Origin: Anaerolinea sp.
GTDB taxonomy: Bacteria; Chloroflexota; Anaerolineae; Anaerolineales; Anaerolineaceae
Assembly: GCA_029975055.1 (NCBI GenBank)
Contig: JARKPU010000047.1
Location: 1-64,000 of the forward strand
Length of the DNA stretch: 64,000 nucleotides
Reading direction: 5' to 3'
In this document: positions 49,036 to 59,297 of the stretch, piece by piece
Numbering within the stretch: position 1 is the first letter of the stretch
Layout of the letters: each line of letters begins with the position of its first letter
Notes under the pieces: model-generated
Told to the model about the DNA's origin: nothing
Databases searched by the model: none
What the model saw: the letters and a program-made list of their open reading frames with translations, nothing else
Program-made: the position numbers and the translations under genes

Positions 49036-50648
49036 GCGCCTGCCTGCAGGATGGACTTCCAATCCACCGCCTCGCCCAGCAGGTAACGGAAGGTATCTCC
49101 GTACTGCGCGCGGCCTTCATCACTGAACACGGCGCTCAGCGGGCGGGCTTTGTAATCGTCCCACAGGCGCACCAGGTGCCAGGGGAAGGGCCGGGGATAC
49201 TCGAAGAAGAAGCGGTAGGCGTATTCCCAGGCGCTTTCCACCTGCTGTCGGCTGAGCTTGAAGGCCGCGGGCTTGACGAGCATCTGCCCGAGCAGCTTGT
49301 AGTAATTCACCCATGAATCCGGGTCGTAGGTGAAGCCGCGCCCGCGGTAATGGGTGGAGCCGGCGACGATAACCGGCGCGCCGTACATGGCCATCTCCAG
49401 GCCGACGGTGGTGGTGTAAACCAGGCCTACATCGGCCACTTCGACCAGGTCGTAGGTGTTCACCTTTTCCTTCGCGCCGATCAGGTGGATGTGCTCGGGC
49501 AGGCGCGGCAGCACCTGGCGGACGACATCGGCCATTGACTGGCCGTGGGTGAGCACTTCGCCGGGGTGGATGCGGATGACGAGCTGCGAATCGGGCCGCC
49601 CGCTGAAGTACTGCACGGTGCGCTCGATCCAATCGGCCATGCTCTGCGAGAAGACCTGCCTTCCCAGCGTCAGGCTGTCGCCCAAGACGTTGGTAGCCAG
49701 CAAGACGAGCGGGCGCTCATCGAGGCCGAGTTCGGCGCGGATTTTGCTGCCGCCCTGGGCGGGCGTGCCCTGCCAGGCGCGGGCGAAGTTCTCCCACAAG
49801 GCGCCGCGCTGGCGCGCCATGAAGAGGCTGCGCATGCGCTCGAACTGCTCGGCGGTGAGCGATGTGCCGTTGCGGGCCGCCCACAGCGCGGTGGTATCCT
49901 GGCGCATCACCTCGGCGTTGTGCGCCAGCCAGATGCGCTGGCGCTGATCGCCGAATTCGTAGGTGACGGTGGGAATGCCCATCTGGCGGGCGACGCGGTA
50001 AACGATGCCCAGCTCCTGGATGGTGCCGTTGGGGATGATGACCACATCGGGGCGGTTGGCTTTGAAGTAGGTGTAGGCGGCGCGCGCGGCTTCGGTGTTG
50101 CGTTCCAGGCGCAGCTTGAAGATCTCGCTCTGCGGGTCCACATTCTCCATTTGCAGCGTGTACTGGGCATCGTAGGTGGTCACCAGGCGCACGGCCTCCA
50201 TGATGGGGTCGGGCAGGCGCACCAGGCTGGTGCGCATGGTGAGGAAGGAAAGCGGCTCGATCAGCGGGCTGGCCTGTTCGAGGACGCGGCGGGCATAAAC
50301 GTTCTGGCGGCGCAGGTCAAAGCGATTGATCGGCTCGCGCCATTCGGCGTAGGGCAGGTAACCGAGCGTCACCTGGTGGCCCTGGGCCGCCATGGCGATG
50401 CCGAGCAGCGCGGTGTGTTCGATCCAGTAATGCAGGGTGGCGAAGATGAAGACCTTCTTCCCCGAAGGGGCTCCGCGGCGCAGCTCGACGGCCTGGGCGA
50501 CGATCTCGGGCAGTTCGGCCTGTAAATGCTTGAGCGAAAAGCGCGTCTGGATAGGCCGGCCGTTCTGGCGCATCAGCCAATAAAGCTCGGCGGTGAAGGG
50601 GATTTGCCCCAGGAGATTCTTGATGACTTGCTTTCCTGCGACTTTCAT
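49032..50648 (-). CDS. Capsule polysaccharide transferase-like protein
   Basis: A 538-residue soluble protein. The GT-B-like C-terminal half has SQLVIRIHPGEVLTHGQS, HIHLIGAKEKVNTYDLVEVADVGLVYTTTVGLEMAMYGAPVIVAG. The pattern Y(T/N)(S/T)xxGLExxxxGxPV is shared with 31061-32671 and 39670-41100. The N-terminal half (KKVFIFATLHYWIEHTALLGIAMAAQGHQVTLG) forms a Rossmann-like subdomain. Donor unknown. It overlaps the ABC ATPase gene by 4 bp upstream and the methyltransferase by 4 bp downstream. Confidence 0.75.
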   Translation of the reverse strand: MKVAGKQVIKNLLGQIPFTAELYWLMRQNGRPIQTRFSLKHLQAELPEIVAQAVELRRGAPSGKKVFIFATLHYWIEHTALLGIAMAAQGHQVTLGYLPYAEWREPINRFDLRRQNVYARRVLEQASPLIEPLSFLTMRTSLVRLPDPIMEAVRLVTTYDAQYTLQMENVDPQSEIFKLRLERNTEAARAAYTYFKANRPDVVIIPNGTIQELGIVYRVARQMGIPTVTYEFGDQRQRIWLAHNAEVMRQDTTALWAARNGTSLTAEQFERMRSLFMARQRGALWENFARAWQGTPAQGGSKIRAELGLDERPLVLLATNVLGDSLTLGRQVFSQSMADWIERTVQYFSGRPDSQLVIRIHPGEVLTHGQSMADVVRQVLPRLPEHIHLIGAKEKVNTYDLVEVADVGLVYTTTVGLEMAMYGAPVIVAGSTHYRGRGFTYDPDSWVNYYKLLGQMLVKPAAFKLSRQQVESAWEYAYRFFFEYPRPFPWHLVRLWDDYKARPLSAVFSDEGRAQYGDTFRYLLGEAVDWKSILQAGA

Positions 50649-51901
50649 GAGTCAATCACCTCAATTTTCCAATCAAGGCGTGGGCGCGTCGGCCCCAGGC
50701 GCGGCTCGGGCCACTGCATGCCCGGCGCGCCGGTCGCGTCCACCGTAAAGTTAAGTGCCTGCTCGTCTTGAAAGTAGCGCCGCACGCGGTACGAGCTGGC
50801 ATTTATCCCCAGCGTGTAGCGGCCCTCGTTGAGCAAGTCGGCCGGGATGGTGCAGCGGCTGACATAGCGCCCGGCAGGGCGGACCGGGTAGCGCTCGAAG
50901 CGCGCGGGGTCGTCGGTGTCGAACGAGGTAAAGATGTATTCTCCGCGCGTGCTCATCAGGTAAATGCCCACGCGCAGGCCGGTGATGGGCGCCGAAAGGC
51001 AGTATTCCACCTCCACCTGGAAAGGCTCGGTGGAGCGCACCGAATCGCAGGCCCGGCAGCCCGGCCCGAGGATGCGCACCGCCAGCGGGCGGAAGGGGGC
51101 GGCTTCGGGGGGCACTTCGTCGGCGTCCCAGGTGCGCTGGCCTTCCTGCGAAAAGCCCTGCGAGAGGTAGTAATCCACCGCTTCGGGGGTGGGCGCGCGC
51201 AGCTTGAGGCGGCCTTTCTCGATCACCAATGTTTCGGTGGTGAGGCGCAGAATGGCCGACATGTTGTGGCTGACGAAGAGCACCGTGCGGCCTTGCTGGG
51301 CCACGTCGCTCATCTTGCCCAGGCACTTGCGCTGGAACTCGGCATCGCCCACCGCCAGAACTTCGTCAACGACGAGGATTTCCGGCTCGAGGTGCGCCGC
51401 CACCGCGAAGGCCAGCCGCAGGTACATGCCGGAGGAGTAACGCTTGACGGGCGTGTCGATGAACTGCCCCACCTCCGAAAAATCCACGATTTCATCGAAC
51501 TTGCGCTGGATCTCGGCGCGCTGCATGCCGAGGATGGCGCCGTTGAGGAAGATGTTCTCGCGCCCGGTCAGTTCGGGGTGGAAGCCCGTGCCCACCTCCA
51601 GCAGCGAGCCCACCCGCCCGCGGATCTCGCCGATGCCCTCGGTGGGGTCGGTGACGCGCGAGAGGATCTTGAGCAGGGTGCTCTTGCCGGCGCCGTTGCG
51701 CCCGACGATGCCCAGCACCGTGCCCTGGGCCACCTCGAAGGAGACGTCCTTGAGGGCCCAAATGCGCCCGCCGGGGGTGCTGCCGTTGCGCTGGAAGAGC
51801 GTGGAGAGTGAATCGCGCAGCGTCTGGTAGCGCTGGTTGTTCAGCGTGCCGATGCGGTATTGCTTTCCCAGGTTTTCGACGCGTATCGCCAGGTCGCTCA
51901 T
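50645..51901 (-). CDS. wzt: ABC transporter ATP-binding protein for polysaccharide export (Wzt-like)
   Basis: A 418-residue ATPase. Walker A is GRNGAGKST (67-75), the signature is YSSGMYLRLAFA (155-166), Walker B is EILVVDE (174-180) and the H-loop is in LFVSHNM. Residues about 250-418 form a C-terminal beta-rich domain, as in Wzt proteins that recognise the finished polymer end. It powers export of a completed O-antigen or capsule chain. The ATG at 51901 overlaps the permease stop by 4 bp (ATGA). The domain implies export by the ABC route. Confidence 0.93.
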   Translation of the reverse strand: MSDLAIRVENLGKQYRIGTLNNQRYQTLRDSLSTLFQRNGSTPGGRIWALKDVSFEVAQGTVLGIVGRNGAGKSTLLKILSRVTDPTEGIGEIRGRVGSLLEVGTGFHPELTGRENIFLNGAILGMQRAEIQRKFDEIVDFSEVGQFIDTPVKRYSSGMYLRLAFAVAAHLEPEILVVDEVLAVGDAEFQRKCLGKMSDVAQQGRTVLFVSHNMSAILRLTTETLVIEKGRLKLRAPTPEAVDYYLSQGFSQEGQRTWDADEVPPEAAPFRPLAVRILGPGCRACDSVRSTEPFQVEVEYCLSAPITGLRVGIYLMSTRGEYIFTSFDTDDPARFERYPVRPAGRYVSRCTIPADLLNEGRYTLGINASSYRVRRYFQDEQALNFTVDATGAPGMQWPEPRLGPTRPRLDWKIEVIDS

Positions 51902-52752
51902 ACCATGTCCGCGAAGGTGCGTTCCATGTGGCGGAAGTAATACAGACCGCTGACCAATAAGACCACCACCACACCGATGGAGATCCATAAAATGCGGTCG
52001 GGAGGGTTGAGACCAAAGAGAGCCCAGCGGAAGCCCTGGATGACCCCGGCCATCGGGTTGAGCGCGTAAATCACCCGCCAGGGGCCGGAAGCAGGAATGA
52101 CATCCAGCGAGTAGGCCACCGGCGAAGCGTACATCCAGGCCTGGATGAGGAAAGGCACCATCTGCTGCACGTCGCGGTACTGCACGTTCAGCGCCGCCAG
52201 CCACAGGCCCACCGCCAGCGCCGCCAGCAGGGCCAGCAGCACCAGGGGGATGAGCCAGAGCAGCTTCCAGGTGAAGGCCACCTGGAAGTAGAGCATCAGC
52301 CCGCCCAGGACGAGGAAGGCAAAGAAGAAATCCACCAGCCCGGCGGCCGCCGCCGAGAAGGGGATAATCAGGCGCGGGAAGTACACCTTGGTGAGCAGGT
52401 TGGAGTTCTGCACCAGGCTGATGCTGGCGCGCTGCAGCGCTCCCTGGAAGAGCTGCATGGGCAGCAAGGCCGCAAAGCTGAAGACCGGGTAGAGCGCTTC
52501 GGGGATGCCCGCATCGGGCTTGAGGCCGGCGAGCTTCGCAAAGATGACCGTGAAGATGACCATGTGCAGCACCGGCTGGAGGATGGCCCAGCCGATGCCC
52601 AGCGCCGCCTGCTTGTAGCGCACTTTGATGTCGCGCCAGGTGAGGAAGTACACCAGCTCGCGGTATGCCCACAGGTCCGCCAGGTTGAGCGGAATCCAGC
52701 CTTTGCTCGGGCGGAGATAGGTGACGGGGACCTGATCGGCGCGGATGGTCAT
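51898..52752 (-). CDS. wzm: ABC-2 type permease for polysaccharide export (Wzm-like)
   Basis: A 284-residue membrane protein. The cytoplasmic N-terminal helix reads LWAYRELVYFLTWRDIKVRYKQ, a hallmark of O-antigen/capsule ABC-2 permeases (the YRELlyfLtwRDik pattern). Six hydrophobic helices follow (about 46-66, 85-110, 126-155, 160-185, 200-215, 255-272). It forms the channel with the Wzt-like ATPase encoded directly downstream with a 4 bp overlap. The gene lies 13 bp from the GDP-fucose synthase-like gene upstream. Confidence 0.92.
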   Translation of the reverse strand: MTIRADQVPVTYLRPSKGWIPLNLADLWAYRELVYFLTWRDIKVRYKQAALGIGWAILQPVLHMVIFTVIFAKLAGLKPDAGIPEALYPVFSFAALLPMQLFQGALQRASISLVQNSNLLTKVYFPRLIIPFSAAAAGLVDFFFAFLVLGGLMLYFQVAFTWKLLWLIPLVLLALLAALAVGLWLAALNVQYRDVQQMVPFLIQAWMYASPVAYSLDVIPASGPWRVIYALNPMAGVIQGFRWALFGLNPPDRILWISIGVVVVLLVSGLYYFRHMERTFADMV

Positions 52753-52765
52753 AGGCGTTGAGGCA

Positions 52766-54221
<1,456 letters not shown>

Positions 54222-54234
54222 GACGCCTTTCAAT

Positions 54235-54276
54235 ATTCAATCGTTGAATTATAAACGCTTGGACAATCCCGGTCAA
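54235..54276 (-). promoter_or_regulatory. Promoter with overlapping 15 bp operator for the glycan cluster
   Basis: On the minus strand TTGACC (54276-54271), a 17 bp spacer and TATAAT (54253-54248) form a near-consensus promoter. The palindrome ATTCAATCGTTGAAT (54235-54249), with ATTCAA/TTGAAT arms around TCG, overlaps the -10 box and the expected start near 54241. This is a classical position for autorepression by the regulator whose ATG is at 54221. Confidence 0.8.
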
Positions 54277-54351
54277 GGGTGGATTTTAAAGGCGGACAAA
54301 GAGGGGATGGGTGAGCAGGAACAAATTGAAAGGCAGCGGTTTTAGAGAACG

Positions 54352-54398
54352 TTTTTTTGTAAATTGCGGGGCTTGCCCCACAATTTACAAAAAAAGAT
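54352..54398. repeat. Dispersed palindrome family, copy at 54352
   Basis: TTTTTTTGTAAATTGCGGGG, loop CTTG, CCCCACAATTTACAAAAAAA, followed by GAT. It forms a nearly perfect stem and is the least altered copy seen. It lies between the start of the regulator promoter region and the stop of 54440-55381, so it could also end transcription arriving from the right. Confidence 0.88.
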
Positions 54399-54439
54399 AT
54401 GCTGTCGTTTTGGGAGGGCCGGAGGGGGGATTGACCGGC

Positions 54440-55381
54440 TCAGGATTCCTGCCTGGAGCCTGCTCGCTTGAGCGCGCTCAACCCGGGCAAGAAAGCCGCC
54501 CCCGGCAGGCTGGCAAACAGGAAGACCAGCCGCAGCAGTACCGCCAGGGCCAGGCCGGTCTCCATGGGCGCGCCGCCGAAGTGCGAATAGAGGTAGGCGA
54601 TCGAGACTTCTTGCAGGCCAAGCCCGTTGATCGAAAAAGGCGCGAGCGAGACGAAGTAACTGAAGCTCCACAGCCCGCCGATCACCCAAAGCGGCAGCGG
54701 CGAGCCCATGCCCGCCAGCAGCGTGGAGATGATCAGATAAGTGAAGAGCTGGTGCCCAAAGGTGCACAACAAGGCCCACCCCAGGCTGGCGGGGTGTTTG
54801 AGCCAATAAACCGAGCTGGAGAGCAGGCTGCGCAGGAACGCCAGCAGCTTTTGGCGGGCCTTCGCAGCCCATGCCTGCAGGCCAGGCAGCCACCCTGCCG
54901 CCATCGAGATGCCCGCCCCGCCTGCCGCGCCCGCCTTGAGCACCACCCCCAGGCCTGCCGGCAGCAGGAGAGCCATCCCGGCCATGCCCACCAGCCGGTC
55001 CACCAGCAGCGAGGCCGCGCTCATGCCGGGATCGATGCGCAGCGCCACCGCGCCGGCCAGCCGGACCAGGTCGCCGCCCACCGTGGAGGGCAGAAAGTTC
55101 GAGGAAAACAGGCCGATGAAGACCAGTTTGACCACCTGCCCGAAGCCCACCCGCGCGTTGGCCCCGCGCAGCAGCACATACCAGCGCAGGGCCACGCACA
55201 GCCGCGAGCACAGCACCAGCCCGAGGGCCAGCAAAAAGGCGCTCAGGGGCAGCCGCTTCATGGCCTGGGCAAACTCGGCCCACCCCTGCCGGTAGACCAG
55301 GTAGGCCAGCAGGCCGATGGAGATCAGGCTCCCGGCGATGCGGGCGAATGAAGGGTGTTTTGGGGGCGGCGAGGTGCTCAC
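54440..55381 (-). CDS. Lysylphosphatidylglycerol synthase TM-type (UPF0104) membrane protein
   Basis: A 313-residue protein with about eight hydrophobic helices. The N-terminal block SLISIGLLAYLVYRQGWAEF and the conserved FSSNFLPSTVGGDLVRLAGAV, SLLVDRLVGMAGM, LAPFSINGLGLQEVSIAYL place it in the YbhN/UPF0104 family. Members are often in glycan loci and are thought to move lipids or polyprenyl-phosphate substrates. Exact function is not established. The gene is the last in the right-hand block, with R4-type palindrome after its stop. It starts with ATG 55381; upstream frame continues into the next gene. Confidence 0.85.
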   Translation of the reverse strand: MSTSPPPKHPSFARIAGSLISIGLLAYLVYRQGWAEFAQAMKRLPLSAFLLALGLVLCSRLCVALRWYVLLRGANARVGFGQVVKLVFIGLFSSNFLPSTVGGDLVRLAGAVALRIDPGMSAASLLVDRLVGMAGMALLLPAGLGVVLKAGAAGGAGISMAAGWLPGLQAWAAKARQKLLAFLRSLLSSSVYWLKHPASLGWALLCTFGHQLFTYLIISTLLAGMGSPLPLWVIGGLWSFSYFVSLAPFSINGLGLQEVSIAYLYSHFGGAPMETGLALAVLLRLVFLFASLPGAAFLPGLSALKRAGSRQES

Positions 55382-55396
55382 GCGGGCGGGGTGCTT

Positions 55397-56089
55397 TCAG
55401 CCTTTTTGGCAGGTGAACACGCTGAGGAAGCACCACGCGGGCAGCGCGAACAGGCGGTTGTACAGCCGGTGCAGCGGCACCGACCAGGCGGGCTTCTTGA
55501 CGGTCAGGAGCGAGATCAACGGGAAGGTGGGGAAGATGCCCTCGCAGGCGCGGATGGTGAAGTGGCGTTTGAGCAGTTCGCGGTATTCACCGATGGGCCG
55601 GTCGCCGGGGTGGCGCTCGATGCTGGAGGTGCGGATGAGCTTGCCCCGCACCAGGAAGGACAGCCGCGATGCAAGGTGCGCCAGGTTGGGCACCGTGAGC
55701 AGCAGCGTTCCGCCGCTGCGCAGCAGGCGCGCCATCTCGGCGACGGCGCGCTCCTGGTCGGCGAAGCCGAGATGTTCGATCACGTCCAGGCACAGCACCA
55801 GGTCGAACGATCCGCCGGGCAGACCCGTCTCGAGGATGCTGCCCTGCCGCACCCACTCGGAGGAATAATTCAGGTCCATGCCGGTGATGTTGTAGCCGCG
55901 CTCGCGGAAGGCGCGCACCAACACGCCTTCGCCGCAGCCCAGGTCGATGATGCGTGCTTCTTTGAAACCGGCGAGGAAGCGCTCCACGCGCTCCTTTTTG
56001 GCTAAATACACGGGCAGGTAAACCCAATCGGGGCGCATCTCCTCGTGGTAGTTGCCGCGCTCGGCGTATTCTCCGCTGCGATTTTGCAT
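55397..56089 (-). CDS. SAM-dependent methyltransferase
   Basis: A 230-residue class I methyltransferase. ARIIDLGCGEGVLVRAF is motif I (about 45-61), NITGMDLNYSS motif II, and FDLVLCLDVIEHLGFADQER motif IV. A short Pro-rich tail and the C-terminal hydrophobic segment (PAWCFLSVFTCQ) suggest loose membrane association. Substrate is unknown; methylation of a glycan lipid or sugar is likely. ATG 56089 (MQNRSGEYAERGNYHEEM) was chosen as the first good start. It lies 15 bp upstream of the UPF0104 gene in transcription order. Confidence 0.85.
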   Translation of the reverse strand: MQNRSGEYAERGNYHEEMRPDWVYLPVYLAKKERVERFLAGFKEARIIDLGCGEGVLVRAFRERGYNITGMDLNYSSEWVRQGSILETGLPGGSFDLVLCLDVIEHLGFADQERAVAEMARLLRSGGTLLLTVPNLAHLASRLSFLVRGKLIRTSSIERHPGDRPIGEYRELLKRHFTIRACEGIFPTFPLISLLTVKKPAWSVPLHRLYNRLFALPAWCFLSVFTCQKG

Positions 56090-56119
56090 CGAACCTCTCA
56101 AACTGCCCCTATCTGATCG

Positions 56120-56180
56120 TGCATATCTTTTTCTGTAAATTGTGAGGCTTGCCCCACTATTTACGGAAAAATTGAAACAC
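56120..56180. repeat. Dispersed palindrome family, copy at 56120
   Basis: TGCATATCTTTTTCTG, TAAATTGTGAGG, loop CTTG, CCCCACTATTTACGGAAAAA, TTGAAAC. The ATC and GAAAC flanks are in the reverse order compared with copies at 9391 and 14951, while the loop still reads CTTG on the + strand. It lies between a methyltransferase start and a GT-C gene stop. Confidence 0.82.
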
Positions 56181-56186
56181 TATCCC

Positions 56187-58175
56187 CTATCTCGGCACGT
56201 AGATGACGATTCCAAATTCGTCGAGGGTCAGGCTTTCTTTGTAGTATTGCAGAATCTGAGTGGAAATGTGCTCCACCCAGGCGTTGTTTTCCTCGGAAAA
56301 CGGGGCCACGGCCGGGTCTTTGATGATCGTGTTCTGCGGGCTGGCGATGATGACGGCAAAGCGGTGACTGCGCAGGTCTTGATAGAAGCGCTGCAGGTAG
56401 GCCCGGTTGTTGGAGATGGCCATCTCCGAGAGCGTCAGCACTTCATACTCGGGCACCATGCGCACGCGGGTGATCTCGCCAAAGGTGAGCAGCTGGCGCT
56501 GGGTGATGAAGAGCACTTCGCCTTCCGGCGCGGCTTTATCGAGGATTTGCTGGATGCCGCGGACGGTCTCGAAGGCTTTGGCGGTCGGGCGCTGGACGAA
56601 GGGGTAGAGGTCCGCCAGGTTCCAGGTGACGGGGATGGCGGCGATGAGCAGGGTGAGCAGCCACGGCTTCCAGGCCGGCAGGCGCGCCCCGCGTTCGGGC
56701 GCTCCGCGGCCCAGCCATGCGTAACTGCCCAACACCAGCGCCAGCACGAGGAAGGCATCCAGGTTGTGAATGTTGCTGCCCCCGCCGATCTTTGTGCTCA
56801 CCACCGCCCCGACCGCCAGCAGCGCCAGGGCCATTGCGCCGAGGCCGAGCAGGCGCAGGGCATGCCACCGGTCTTTTGCGCGCAGCAAGCTGCCCCCCGC
56901 CGCTGCCAGGAGCGGAGCGGTGATGAGCAGGATGGCCGGCAGCACGCCCAGACGGTAGGTGGGGCTGGGCAGCAGGCGGTACCACAGCAGGTCGGAGGTG
57001 AAGCTGGAGCCGAAAGCGCTGGCCTCGTGCCCCGAGATGGGAATATAGGCCGCCTGGGCCGCCAGCGCCGCCAGAAGGCCCCCCGCCCCCCACCCGGCGG
57101 GCTTGAGCAGGTACCTGGCCCAGCCGCCTGCCGGGCCGAGCGGCGCTTCCAGCAGGTAGAGAGTGGCCGCCAGCATGGCCGGGACGGGGAACCAGTTGAC
57201 GCGGCTGATCCCGGCCCACAGCGAGGCCAGCACCACCACCCCCAGGCTGCGCCAGAAGCGCTTTGGATCGAACCACAAGAGCAGGGGGATCACGCACACC
57301 AGCAGGTGGTAATAGACCGGCCCCTGCAGCAAGAAGAGCGCCGCCCAAAGCGCGCCGAGCACCGTGGGGGCTCCGCCAGGCAGGCGCAGGCGGCGGGCCA
57401 GCGCCAGGCCCGTTCCCAGGCTGAGCGCCAGCCAGAGCAGCACCTGCCAGAGCCGGTGCATGAAGAGCGTGGTGCCGGGGATCAGATAAGGCAGGCCGAG
57501 CAGCAGGTAACGGCTGGGGTGCCAGGGCGAAAGCGGGATGCTCATGCCGTACAACCGCTCGGCGTAGGGCAGCGATGCATAATAGAAGCGGCTGGCCTCC
57601 GACCATTCCAGCGTGAAGGGGTAGGAGGTCACATCCGGCAGGTAACCGAGGGCCTTGAGCGCCGCGCCGTAGATCACCGCCGAGGCGGTCAGCGCCCAGA
57701 GGGCGGGCAGGTTCTTCCGGGCAGCCGCCAGGAAGACGGCCCCCAGGCAGGCCGCTGCCCAGAACAGCCAGGCACGCTCGGCGAAGTGAGGGAACTGCCT
57801 GCCGAAGCGCCACAGCACGCCGAGCACATAAACCAGCCAGACGGCGGCAAACGCCAGCCAGTTCGCGGCCCCCAGGCGGGCCAGGCCGCCGAAAGCGCGC
57901 CCCGCCGCGCCAGCCAGCCGCCCCGAAGGCCGGACGAGCAAGAGAACAAACCCGGCCAGCGAAGCGCCCGCCAGCAGGCAGGCCCCCGCCAGCAAGAGCG
58001 TCCATTGCAGCGAATAGGTGCCCGCGAAGCTTCCCGAACGGTAGCCGGTGGAAAACAGGTTAGGCAGGGCAAACGCCGCCAGGATGCTCAGCCCGGCCAG
58101 CGCAGCGCGCGCGACGTCCAGGGGGGCGGGCGCCGGAGGCCCCTCCACAGGTGCGGGGTTATCCAACGCTTTCAC
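56187..58175 (-). CDS. Large multi-spanning membrane protein, GT-C-like
   Basis: A 662-residue protein with an estimated 13 hydrophobic helices and a soluble C-terminal domain of ~160 residues (LYPFVQRPTAKAFETVRGIQQ..., FITQRQLLTFGEIT). The long loop TLEWSEASRFYYASLPYAERLYG (about 183-205) contains an acidic residue in a position often catalytic in GT-C enzymes. I do not recognise a specific family. It overlaps the GT2 gene upstream by 17 bp, a common pairing of a polyprenyl-P-sugar synthase with a transferase that uses its product. Confidence 0.72.
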   Translation of the reverse strand: MKALDNPAPVEGPPAPAPLDVARAALAGLSILAAFALPNLFSTGYRSGSFAGTYSLQWTLLLAGACLLAGASLAGFVLLLVRPSGRLAGAAGRAFGGLARLGAANWLAFAAVWLVYVLGVLWRFGRQFPHFAERAWLFWAAACLGAVFLAAARKNLPALWALTASAVIYGAALKALGYLPDVTSYPFTLEWSEASRFYYASLPYAERLYGMSIPLSPWHPSRYLLLGLPYLIPGTTLFMHRLWQVLLWLALSLGTGLALARRLRLPGGAPTVLGALWAALFLLQGPVYYHLLVCVIPLLLWFDPKRFWRSLGVVVLASLWAGISRVNWFPVPAMLAATLYLLEAPLGPAGGWARYLLKPAGWGAGGLLAALAAQAAYIPISGHEASAFGSSFTSDLLWYRLLPSPTYRLGVLPAILLITAPLLAAAGGSLLRAKDRWHALRLLGLGAMALALLAVGAVVSTKIGGGSNIHNLDAFLVLALVLGSYAWLGRGAPERGARLPAWKPWLLTLLIAAIPVTWNLADLYPFVQRPTAKAFETVRGIQQILDKAAPEGEVLFITQRQLLTFGEITRVRMVPEYEVLTLSEMAISNNRAYLQRFYQDLRSHRFAVIIASPQNTIIKDPAVAPFSEENNAWVEHISTQILQYYKESLTLDEFGIVIYVPR

Positions 58176-59127
58176 GTTCTTGAGGTTCGAGGTTGATGAC
58201 CGCGCGCACCGTGTAGGTGGGTTTGCCCTGCGATTCGTGGTAGGTGCGCGCCAGGAGCTCGGCGATGAGCCCCATGAGGATGGACTGGAAGCCCAGGATG
58301 GCGATCATCGTGCTCATCTGGAAGAAAGGCGAGCCAAGCACCGGCACGCCGAAGAAGACCCGGCGCACAAACAGGTAGAGCATCACCAGCAGCGCCAGGG
58401 CGATGAGGACGATGCCCGCCCCGCCGAACAGGTAAATGGGCTTGTTGGCGTAGCTGCTGAGGAACTTGACCGTGAACAGGTCGAGGATGACCTTGACGGT
58501 GCGTTCGAGGCCGTATTTGGCCTTGCCGAAGCGGCGCGGATGGTGCCGCACGGGCATCTCGATGATGCGCGCGCCGACCGAATTGGCATAGACTGGGATG
58601 AAGCGGTGCATCTCGCCGTAGAGCTTGAAGCCGGTGATCACCTCGCGGCGGTAGGCCTTGAGGGTGCAGCCGTAATCGTGCAGGTGCACGCCGGTGACCG
58701 AGGAGATCAACCCGTTGGCCAGGCGCGAGGGCAGGCGGCGCGAAAGGTCGTCTTGCCGGCTGATGCGCCAGCCTGAGACCACGTCGTAGCCGGCGTTGAT
58801 CTTCTCGAGCATCATGGGGATGTCGGCCGGGTCGTTCTGCAGGTCGGCGTCGATGAGGACGACGACCTCGCCGCAGGAGTAGTCGATTCCCGCAGCGATG
58901 GCGGCCGTCTGGCCGAAGTTGCGGCGCAGTTCGATCACCCGCACGTGGGCGGGGTCTTCGGCAGCCAGCCTGCGCAGAACTTCCAGGCTGCCGTCGCTGC
59001 TGCCGTCATCCACCAGGATCACTTCCCACTCCAGCCCAAGCGGAGCCACCGCGGCGGTGATGGCCTGGTGGAGCAGGGGGACGTTTTCTTCTTCGTTATA
59101 AACTGGAGCGACAATTGAGAGGTCCAT
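58159..59127 (-). CDS. Polyprenyl-phosphate glycosyltransferase (GT2, ArnC/DPM1-like)
   Basis: A 322-residue enzyme: LSIVAPVYNEEENVPLLH (3-20), VDDGSSDGSLE near 40, and VVVLIDADLQNDPADIP (metal-binding DAD). The segment LRRNFGQTAAIAAGIDYS and QDDLSRRLPSRLANGLIS are typical of the ArnC/GtrB group. Two C-terminal helices (about 235-258, 272-292) anchor it to the membrane. It transfers a sugar from a nucleotide donor to polyprenyl phosphate on the cytosolic face, providing donor for the GT-C proteins. It starts with ATG 59127. Confidence 0.93.
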   Translation of the reverse strand: MDLSIVAPVYNEEENVPLLHQAITAAVAPLGLEWEVILVDDGSSDGSLEVLRRLAAEDPAHVRVIELRRNFGQTAAIAAGIDYSCGEVVVLIDADLQNDPADIPMMLEKINAGYDVVSGWRISRQDDLSRRLPSRLANGLISSVTGVHLHDYGCTLKAYRREVITGFKLYGEMHRFIPVYANSVGARIIEMPVRHHPRRFGKAKYGLERTVKVILDLFTVKFLSSYANKPIYLFGGAGIVLIALALLVMLYLFVRRVFFGVPVLGSPFFQMSTMIAILGFQSILMGLIAELLARTYHESQGKPTYTVRAVINLEPQERESVG

Positions 59128-59182
59128 AAGGCGCTGGATGAATTATATCTCAAACCCCGCCCGGCCCGCCGCCTTTGGGGCG

Positions 59183-59234
59183 GTGTGTGTCTTTTTCTGT
59201 AAACCGTGGGGCTTGCCCAACAGTCTACAAAATA
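59183..59234. repeat. Dispersed palindrome family, copy at 59183
   Basis: GTGTGTCTTTTTCTGTAAAC, CGTGGGG, loop CTTG, CCCAACAGTCTACAAAATA. The left flank is of the reversed type seen at 56120, the right arm is degraded. It is in the 286 bp gap before 58159-59127, upstream of its ATG. Confidence 0.75.
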
Positions 59235-59297
59235 ACCAGGTAATTACTCCCCCATCCCCCCTTTGCCCCCTTCCCGGCAGGAAAGGGGGGAAGAAAT

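Noticed and set aside
56142..58196. Rightward open frame of 684 codons beginning within a palindrome copy.
   Set aside because: Composition is typical of antisense frames, and the opposite strand encodes a coherent multi-helix membrane protein.
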